A stretch of 64,000 nucleotides of DNA from Conoideocrella luteorostrata. Its lineage: Eukaryota > Ascomycota > Sordariomycetes > Hypocreales > Clavicipitaceae. The stretch covers positions 62,001 through 126,000 of the forward strand of contig JASWJB010000013.1 in the NCBI GenBank assembly GCA_032433595.1, in the 5' to 3' direction. Both the position numbers and the translations under genes were made by a program. Each line of letters begins with the position of its first letter. Position 1 is the stretch's first letter. Positions 56,765 to 64,000 of this stretch are shown here, piece after piece. The notes under the pieces were generated by a model. That model was given only the letters and a program-made list of their open reading frames with translations. It was not told the DNA's origin and did not search any database.

Positions 56765-57739
56765 GATGAATGATGTGATGCTATCGACAGTGTATTTTCG
56801 GTTGCGGTTGCGGTTGTAGTTGCTGGCGCAGGGCGATTCGGAGGTCGTGGGTTTCAGCTCGAAAATGTTGCTGGACGACGCCGCCCTTTTCGTTGCAATT
56901 TGGTCTCTTGGCACGACCAAACTATTGATGAATATTGCGCAAGTTCCAAGAATTCCCAAGGCCGGCCGACGAGAGGGCGCAAGATGGAAACCTGCTCATC
57001 AGCCGGTCGCATGCACCGAGTTACTTGTTCGGTGTCCATCCGGCCGGATTGGAGAAATTGGGCCCGCCGCGCTGCCCTTCAGCAACGGCAGGTAACTTAG
57101 CTACTGACTAGCTGCTGCACGGAGTACTCGCACAGAGCACGCTAGGTCTCTGAAGATGCAGCCACCCCGCCGGGAACGGCCAAGACATGCCCCCATTTGA
57201 TCAAATCTGATCCGACGCCACGATCTGATTCGCCCGCCGCAGCGCAGCCAGCTCCGCAAAACTTGCTCATTCATGCTCAAAAAACCTAAATTCTGACTGA
57301 CCCTGATGACTTTCGACCGGCATCCGGTTGGGCAGAGCAAGTTTGAAACTAAACCGGCGGCGGGCGTGCAGCGGAACGGGCAAGACGACCCGTAAACTGC
57401 TGTTTTCGAACCGTGAGCCCGTCCGCAATTGGATACTGACGAGCGAGTTTGATGCAGTTTTTTTTTTCGTCCTGATCTCTTGCTGCTCCTTTTCGAGAAC
57501 GACATAATCTTCAGCACACCATCTGCGGCTTGCCGGAGCGACGCCTCAGAATTAAGCTTATTTCGCTGAGGCGTGTAGGTCTACTTGTCTCTCCCGGACC
57601 ACCGCTACCTCCCTTCCATCTTTTTATTTTTATTTTATTTGGTGCAACCGTGCCCCCATTGTGTGTTATTGTTGTCGCATCCGCACCTGCACCTGCATCT
57701 GCTTACAGTTCTGGTTCGTGACCAACATCTATTTTTACA
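56765..57739. promoter_or_regulatory. Divergent promoter of copper transporter and metalloreductase
   Basis: 975 bases lie between two divergent start codons for genes of one process. Two direct GCTCA-containing octamers, CTTGCTCA (57262-57269) and CATGCTCA (57272-57279), resemble the yeast Mac1 copper-response element TTTGCTCA (seven and six of eight positions). They lie about 460 bases before the reductase ATG and about 500 before the transporter ATG. One GGAGTACT octamer is at 57121-57128. Function is inferred. Confidence 0.45.
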
Positions 57740-59707
57740 ATGCTGGAGCCGCGGCACATCCAGAATCACTCGGAAGGGGGAGACGTCCAGCTGCATTGGG
57801 GCTATCCCGATCGGATAGTTCCGTGCAAAAACGATGCCGGGTCGTGCACCTACCTCGATGTCGTGTATCTAGCACATGATCTGGGCATGCTCTACATGGG
57901 GATATTATGGGCGACAATATTTGCCGTCTTGCTGATATGGGCGCTTGTGCGACGCGCCAGCCGACCAGCTGTGCAGGGCACGCTGCAAGACTCCCGGTCG
58001 AACCAGGGCGCATTTAACAAGCTGCGAAAAACGACGGCCGCCGCGTCAAGACGGTTTCTCCTGTCGGACGCGAACCATTTTCTGTTTGGGAGGACCACCC
58101 GCTTCCAGGTGGCTATTCTGGCGCTGCTGGCGGCGTATCTCTTCATCTGGAGCTTCTTGGGCATCACCTATGCCACCTGGGTTACACCGGTCAAGAAAAT
58201 GCCGGGAGTTTTCAACGTCAGAACGAGCTTGGGGCCGTGGTCAGACCGAGTGGGCGTCATTGCCTATGCGCTCACGCCACTGTCCATCATGCTCAGCAGC
58301 CGGGAGTCGCTGCTGTCGGTATTGACCGGCGTTCCCTACCAGAGCTTCAACTTCTTACACCGATGGCTGGGCTACATCATCGTCATACAGTCGCTCCTCC
58401 ACACCATCGGATGGCTGATTGTCCAGCTGAACCTGTACCAGCCCCAGCCGCAGGTCGCGCTCGAGTGGGTGGTGCAGCCGTACATCATCTGGGGGCTCGT
58501 AGCCATGATCCTGCTGCTCATTCTTTTTGTCCTGAGCACGCCTTGGGGCATCAGGGCCACGGGATACGAATTCTTCCGCAAAGCGCACTATGTGCTTGCC
58601 ATGATTTACATTGGGGCCTGCTGGGCGCACTGGAACAAGCTGGAGTGTTTCCTGATCCCGGCCTTTATACTCTGGGGCATTGATCGCGGCGCCCGCTTGG
58701 TGCGCACCGGAATGCTTCATTATCATCCTTCCTCATCGATTTCTGCTGCTGGATTTAGGCCCACGCCGGCGACCATCACGCGTTTCCCGGATTCGGAACA
58801 CGGAGACGTTCTGCGCCTGGACCTAGAGAACGAGCAGGATAGCTGGAAGATCGGCCAGCACTTTTACCTGTGCTTCACCGAGTCCAGCATCTGGCAGTCG
58901 CACCCCTTCACGCCGCTGAATGCCCCCGTAGTAGAAAAAGGCCTCGTGAAGCACTCCTACATCATGAGAGCCAAGTCTGGCGAAACCAGGAAGCTAGCCG
59001 AGCTGACGCAAAAGAAGATCCTCGCCGCAGCGGGCGTCGACAGTAATCAATTGACCACTACGCCCGTGCTCCTAACCGGAGGCTACGGGGAAGACCTCCT
59101 CGAGAGGGTTGACAAGAGCACAAACATAGTCTGTATCGCTGGCGGAACGGGCATCACATATGTGCTCCCCATCCTCTTGCACCTCGCACGCAGCCGCTCT
59201 GCGTCCGAACGCAGAATCCAGCTCGTCTGGGCCATGCGTCACTCCTGGAACGTGGATTGGGTGGAAGACGAAATGGCCGTCTTGCGCAGAGCCCAAAAGG
59301 ACTTGAACCTCACGATCTCGCTGTTCGCGACCCGCGACGCCGCCGGCTCAAGCGAGAAAGGCGCCGACAACTGCGGCAAGGCCGGCGAAATCACAGATGT
59401 CAACTCCTCCTCATCAGACGACATCTGTCCTTGCGACGCCAAGGTTACGTGCGAGCCGGGCATCTCGGTGGACAAGATTGGCGACGGATCGACCGAGGAG
59501 AGCAGACATCCCGACCTGGGCAAGCTGGTGGGAGGGTTTGTCGAGACGACGGTCGCAGGGCCTACTGTGGTGTTTGCGAGTGGGCCGGGCGGCATGATTA
59601 CGGATTTGCGGAGGATTGTGGCCGGGTTGAATGTGCCGGCGAAGGTGTGGAGGAGACAGGAGAGGTATGATGTCGAGCTGGTGTGTGACGATAGATTAGA
59701 ATGGTAG
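57740..59707 (+). CDS. Ferric/cupric reductase transmembrane component (FRE family)
   Basis: Intronless, 655 aa. The N-terminus CTYLDVVYLAHDLGMLYMGI is typical of fungal ferric reductases. The central part has several helices with paired His for two haem b groups: FLHRWLGYIIVIQSLLHTIGW gives H-x13-H, and KAHYVLAMIYIGACWAHW gives the second pair. The FAD-binding motif is HPFTPLN. The NADPH-binding region has IAGGTGITYVLPIL, and the C-terminal ASGPGG matches the nicotinamide-contact loop. An acidic Ser/Asp-rich insert lies near residues 530-600. It would pass electrons from NADPH across the plasma membrane to Fe(III) or Cu(II). It is divergent from a Ctr transporter, which fits copper acquisition at least as well as iron uptake; no multicopper oxidase/permease pair is nearby. 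Confidence 0.93.
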   Translation: MLEPRHIQNHSEGGDVQLHWGYPDRIVPCKNDAGSCTYLDVVYLAHDLGMLYMGILWATIFAVLLIWALVRRASRPAVQGTLQDSRSNQGAFNKLRKTTAAASRRFLLSDANHFLFGRTTRFQVAILALLAAYLFIWSFLGITYATWVTPVKKMPGVFNVRTSLGPWSDRVGVIAYALTPLSIMLSSRESLLSVLTGVPYQSFNFLHRWLGYIIVIQSLLHTIGWLIVQLNLYQPQPQVALEWVVQPYIIWGLVAMILLLILFVLSTPWGIRATGYEFFRKAHYVLAMIYIGACWAHWNKLECFLIPAFILWGIDRGARLVRTGMLHYHPSSSISAAGFRPTPATITRFPDSEHGDVLRLDLENEQDSWKIGQHFYLCFTESSIWQSHPFTPLNAPVVEKGLVKHSYIMRAKSGETRKLAELTQKKILAAAGVDSNQLTTTPVLLTGGYGEDLLERVDKSTNIVCIAGGTGITYVLPILLHLARSRSASERRIQLVWAMRHSWNVDWVEDEMAVLRRAQKDLNLTISLFATRDAAGSSEKGADNCGKAGEITDVNSSSSDDICPCDAKVTCEPGISVDKIGDGSTEESRHPDLGKLVGGFVETTVAGPTVVFASGPGGMITDLRRIVAGLNVPAKVWRRQERYDVELVCDDRLEW

Positions 59708-61010
59708 CTGTTTTTCTGCCCGCAATGATACAATAACTCGTTGCAGCAATGCTCGATTCGGTCGCACTTATCCCGACAGACGCACCATTATGCCGAGACG
59801 AACGTGATGCGAAGGGTAAGATGACACGCTTGAACCATGGGCGCGGCATCTCTGTGCCTTGCTTACTTTCCAAACCGGTAGAGCGTCCCACGCGGCTGAC
59901 GGATTAATCGAGACATCGGGGTCCACCAACGCACTCTGAATCTGCCCTGGATGTCTCGATTAATTTGTCGACGCCTTGAGCGTGATGTGTCGCACGTCCA
60001 GGTCGTCCAGATCGTCCATCCCGAGGTGCACCCTTCTAAAACAATGCTGCGTCCTCGCAACGTTGCGATGCGGCAGCTCCGAGCCGATCAGCCATGATCA
60101 TCGCTCCCAATAATAACTTTTTTTAGTATTTTCCAATCGTTTCTCATCGCGACGGTGCATTGACCAGGCGGAAAGACCGACTCCACGTGCATGCCAGCTT
60201 GCCGATCGTGGGCTCAAGGACAACCAAGTCATCCATCATCAACGGACGCAACCCAATCTATGTCAATAAGACGGACCAACTCTGGACCTAGCGCCGTCTT
60301 GTTTGGGGCATGTCCCGCCGCCGATCGGGTCCATCCGAGCGCCAACAGGACCAGGCAGAACCCCGAGATTGGCCAAAATGGGCGTTGAGCCAGTGGATGG
60401 TGGCCCCCTTCCCCACCAAAAACCTGCACCGTTCAGCTCGATCCAAAGCCTCTCCAGAGGTGACGTCAAAATCTGGTGCGATAATCAGGCACACGCCACA
60501 CTTGCACCACACAACAGCCACGGGCGGCGTCTCTGTCGTGCAGCACGACCAGAAACAGGGCCTGCATGATCTGAGAAGATCCCTCCCCTTCCCTTCGCGA
60601 ATCTGATTGGTTCGCTTCTTGCCATCTGTGTAGGTTTTGCATCAGACAGGTTTGGGAAAGCTCCGCGATTCTATTTTTGTACCTTGTGCCTGTGGCGGAT
60701 TGTGTTCATCCCATTTCGGCAGCTGGGGGCTCGGATCATCGGGCGTAAGATGATGTCTGTTGGTGGACCTGATGATCCGTAGCTATGTACGGAGGCGAAC
60801 AGCGCAATGAGTCGTTTGCGGCTTCAACGTCTGTAGGCTTGCTCTGGAGAAGACCTTTGGGGAGTGGCGACGAGGAAAATACATATATAAAGACCGTTCG
60901 TCATGTCCAGTTGGGATTTCCAACAGCAAGCGCAAACAGCAGCCTGATTAACACAAAAACAAGCATCATATAACTCTTCTTAAGTTGACACTCTTCCGAA
61001 ATTCATCATC
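59708..61010. other. Intergenic and promoter of the NLP/P60-type gene
   Basis: About 1.3 kb without another supported gene. Open frames at 60.2-60.6 kb lack motifs. The right end carries TATATAAAG (60884-60892) 119 bases before the ATG, followed by an A/C-rich leader, a strong fungal core-promoter arrangement. Confidence 0.6.
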
Positions 61011-61622
61011 ATGAAGTTCTCTACTGTCATCGCTACCCTTTCCCTTGGCGCTGCCTCTGCCGTCGCCCTCCCCACCGAAGCCGTCGAGGTTGAGGCTCGC
61101 GCAAACCTCCCTGGTCTTGATGCCACCCAGTCCAAGTACGCCACGGGAATTATTGCCCAGTCCAAGAAGGACGGCGTCGGGGCTCATGGATGCCAGGCTG
61201 CCATTGCCACTGCTCTCACTGAGGTACGACCGCATGCCAATCCAAGATACATTGTCCTTCTTTTTGCAGGTGTATCTTTACATCATGAACATAATTACTG
61301 ATAAACACCACAGTCAAGTCTCATCATGTACGCCAACAAGGGTGTCCCCGCCTCCCTAAACTACCCTCATGATCGAGTCGGCTCCGACCACGACTCCATT
61401 GGCCTCTTCCAGCAGCGCGCCTCCATCTACAAGAACATCAAGTGCGACATGGACGCCGCATGCTCCGCCGGACAGTTCTTCACAGAGATGAAGCGCATTA
61501 AGGGTTGGCAGAACATTGCTGTGGGCACCTTGTGCCAGAAGGTGCAGCGCTCCGCTTACCCCGATCGGTATAACAAGTTTGTCCCTACCGCCCAGAAGGT
61601 TTGCAAGGCTGGCGGTTTGTAA
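61011..61622 (+). CDS. Small secreted NLP/P60-type (lysozyme-like fold) protein
   Basis: Exons 61011-61223 and 61314-61622 (90 bp intron) give 173 aa. A classic signal peptide opens the protein (FSTVIATLSLGAASAVA), probably followed by a propeptide ending at EARA. The mature domain has KYATGIIAQSKKDGV, HGCQAAIATALTES (the Glu sits where lysozyme-like transglycosylases carry their acid), YANKGVP, SDHDSIGLFQQRAS, SAGQFFTEM and TLCQKVQRSAYPDRY. This matches fungal proteins annotated NLP/P60, whose relatives in actinobacteria are the lysozyme-like part of cell-wall hydrolases. It may act on bacterial peptidoglycan, but that is inference. A strong TATA box and A/C-rich leader suggest high expression. 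Confidence 0.88.
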
Positions 61623-62158
61623 AATGGCCGACGTGGGCTGGGTGGACTCATGTGCTTGACTTTGTCACTAGAGTAGATCTCAAATTTTTATTTTTTTTTT
61701 ATGTATATTTGTTTGACTTTTTGTACTATACAATATGATTGGATATGATGAAGCTTGACAACAAAAATCTTCGAGACTTGGGTATAGGATATTTGTAAAG
61801 GGTGAAATTGATTTGAATCACGCGCATACATCTAGTTGAAGGTACATGTGTCTTCCGCTGTGTGCAGAGACCGCAAAATAAGATCTATATATCCTTAGCC
61901 ACGTGCGTCTGACCCGTCTATGGCTCCATACAACGTAAATTATCCGCCCGCTCCGGGCTTAGCTAGGTGATCGGCTTGTACAGTATAGGCACTGAACAGG
62001 ACAATGTCGCCTCAGACACCGACACGGTTCTGCCCACGATTGTATAATCTTGATTCAATTCATTAACTAATGACGAGTTGAATGGGCTATAAACATGTTG
62101 TACACTTCAATGTAGAGTAATATGGCGTTGCATGATTCCCAATCGCATCACAGACTTG
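61623..62158. terminator. 3' region of NLP/P60-type gene and intergenic
   Basis: About 0.5 kb between two convergent genes. T-rich and A-rich stretches after the NLP/P60-type stop (about 61685-61735) suit a 3' untranslated region. No gene is supported. Confidence 0.35.
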
Positions 62159-64000
62159 TCACAGTACCGAAGATCGAGTCGCGTCCTCCGCCCACAACGC
62201 ATCCCAGTCTATTTGCACATCAATGTTAGACTTCTGCGCCTCTAGCTCACTTATCTTCTGCCTCAAGGATAGTATATACGCAGGATCTTCGAAAGTGCCA
62301 CCCCGTTGAACGAGGGCCGCTTTCCGAGACTCCCATGCCTTGAGGGTGAACTGGGCTTGCAAGACGTGCTGCTTTTGGGTCAAATCGAGTAGATTGGGGT
62401 ACTGGTGGTAGATCTTTTCCACCGTGCGCCACCCCCTATCCGCCAAAGAACCCAATGGTCGGTTGTATAGATGACTAGTGACTGCGCTCATCATGTCGGA
62501 GTAAAACTGCATCTTCATGTACCATTGAAACCCAAGTTTTGTCATCTCATCATGCAACTCATATTGATACTCCATGCTCATCGTTAACAATTTGAACAAG
62601 TTATCTTTCCAGTTGAAGATTTCAACCCCCCATTCAGGTTGTTCCTTCATGGGCATAATGGCGTCGCTCAGCTTTTCGGAAACCGCCGCCTGAAGTTTGG
62701 ATGCTGCAACGTGAATGCGTCCAGCGCTGGTATCAATATACCTTTCTGCAAAATTACCTAGAGCTTTCTTGAGATCTTCGCCCTGTTTACGGTACCGCTC
62801 ACGAACGGCATGCTGAGTGGTGGCATTGTCAGCCATTGGGATGCCTAAAAGGATACCTTCGTGATCGCGTACGTCCGTGTGGTTGTCACAGTCGATCTTA
62901 TATGCGTAAATAATGTGTACGACTAGAACGAATGCCATTTCGGACGGTCCCTCGCGGGTCACTATGGGCGCGTCACTATTGGGGTCCATGTCGGCGTCAT
63001 TGATGTTGAGAGGCTGCTTTGTGTCCCACTCTAATGGCAGCGTGGCAGCATTTAATCCGGAGAGGAGTGCGTTCTTGACATCCTGTACGATAACCTGGGA
63101 CCAAATCCGACGGCGCATTTCCGTTTCGAATGGGCTGAAACCCATTCGTTCTCCATCGCGATGATAGCCCATTGAGAAAGCCATTCTTACAACAATGCCG
63201 CTTGTAACCCAAGAGACGTCTTTGTCAACTTTGTCCTCAAATGAGTGCTTGCCACTCGGTCAGCAGTGCGTAGCTTCTAACGAGAGTTCGAATGAGAGGA
63301 CAGTTACGAACCAGGTAAAACAGTAAGGCCTGCAGAGTCACCATGCTGTAGTTGTCTAGATGCCTGTATTTCATCAATGCCCTTTTGGTGTTGATGTTGA
63401 ATTGCCGCAACATCGAGTCACGGCTGAAGCCGAAGAGGTTGACGGACTCTTGTTCCGACATGGCAACAACGGCCATTGAGCATATGGAGTAGATAAGAGC
63501 CTGATACTCAAACGGTATCATATGCATTCCCACCGCAGCGCGCATGACATAAGGCTCAAGGGTGGGAACGTGGATAATCTTGGAAAGTGGATTGACTCTT
63601 TCCAGGAAATATTGCCATAACTTTATTGTTTCGACTGAGCCGGGTTGGTCGTTGGGCGAGCTGGTGGGATCGGAGTATTCAACATCCTGCGCGGTCAATG
63701 CTGTGTATCTCGTGGTATCAATTTCGGTCGGCGTCTGTTCAAGACCGGGTCCGGTATATTTTATGCTATTCTGAATGGCCATCAACTGTTTCCACAATCG
63801 TCCATATCAGCATCAAGGGATATAATGGTGGACTGAACGGGCAGCAGGAACCAAAGTTACCTCTTCGCGCATCATAACGGTGCCAAAATTGTCGGTAAAC
63901 CGAACATTGCCATCGTCCCTTGTCATAATGTACGATGCACTAGATTCCGTATCTGACGGGCGAGGCTCGAAGGGCGCGCCAGATTTCGTCCTAGGATGTG
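62159..64000 (-). CDS. Fungal-specific transcription factor domain protein (5' part outside window)
   Basis: Exons read 63861-64000 (cut by the window edge), 63312-63785 and about 62159-63247, at least 567 residues. The visible part starts just after where a Zn2Cys6 cluster would be. It shows TSSASYIMTRDDGNVRFTDNFGTV, IKLWQYFLERVNPLSKIIHVPTL (a signature block of the Fungal_trans domain), YQALIYSICSMAV, VTLQALLFYL and then, past intron 2, GIVVRMAFSMGYHRDGERMGFSPFETEMRRRIWSQVI. These are standard for this regulator class. The C-terminus has a coiled-coil-like heptad segment (LRQKISELEAQKSNID). The junction of intron 2 (63248-63311) is the least certain. The DNA-binding cluster is expected beyond base 64000. 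Confidence 0.85.

Noticed and set aside
58237..58683. Open frame of 148 codons on the plus strand
   Set aside because: It lies inside the ferric reductase coding region in another frame. Its Pro/His/Arg-rich composition is that of a frame-shifted GC-rich gene.
1..64000. CRISPR arrays, bacterial operons, rRNA, tRNA genes and telomere repeats
   Set aside because: None seen. Short CCCTAA-like strings (for example near 4197) are single and not tandem. No cloverleaf was found by eye, though a covariance search was not possible.

Overview
The window looks like about 64 kb of a filamentous ascomycete chromosome, probably Sordariomycetes and possibly Hypocreales. The order-level guess rests on family resemblance only. 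Supporting signs are genes split by many 45-95 bp GT-AG introns with CTAAC/CTGAC-like branch sites, two Zn2Cys6 regulators plus a third probable one, HET and rhodopsin-domain (PTH11-like) proteins, a multi-gene oxidoreductase content, and LTR retrotransposon debris. Gene density is low (one gene per 2.5-3 kb), with long empty stretches.

Region 1 (1-17.5 kb): a broken HET-domain gene, about 4 kb without genes, a SERAC1-like alpha/beta-hydrolase whose nucleophile serine is glycine, a secreted TAP-like aminopeptidase, and a Zn2Cys6 regulator followed on the same strand by an MFS efflux pump. Region 2 (17.5-31 kb): a truncated Copia element with its 3' LTR, a second Zn2Cys6 regulator divergent from a PaiB-like FMN-binding protein, a GNAT acetyltransferase, an AsaB/CmcJ-type oxygenase, an alpha/beta-hydrolase whose stop codon lies in an LTR-like relic, and a double-GFA protein. 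Region 3 (31-45 kb): two rhodopsin-domain membrane proteins (one with an in-frame TGA) flanking a convergent flavin monooxygenase/cytochrome P450 pair. Region 4 (45-54 kb): a secreted GMC oxidoreductase, a possible 37-residue proline-rich gene, and a secreted tannase/feruloyl esterase. Region 5 (56-64 kb): a Ctr copper transporter divergent from a ferric/cupric reductase, a small secreted NLP/P60-type protein, and the 3' part of another regulator that runs off the window.

A family of about 200 bp solo LTRs occurs three times, each with a perfect 5-bp target duplication. This shows repeated insertion followed by LTR-LTR recombination. Functional logic is clearest for the copper transporter/metalloreductase pair (metal reduction then uptake). 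The regulator plus MFS pump and the FMO plus P450 pair look like small-molecule modification or export genes, but I see no polyketide, peptide or terpene backbone enzyme in the window.

Intron borders were set by hand from splice signals, reading frame and family resemblance. For every complete multi-exon model the exon lengths add up to a multiple of three. No database search was run.
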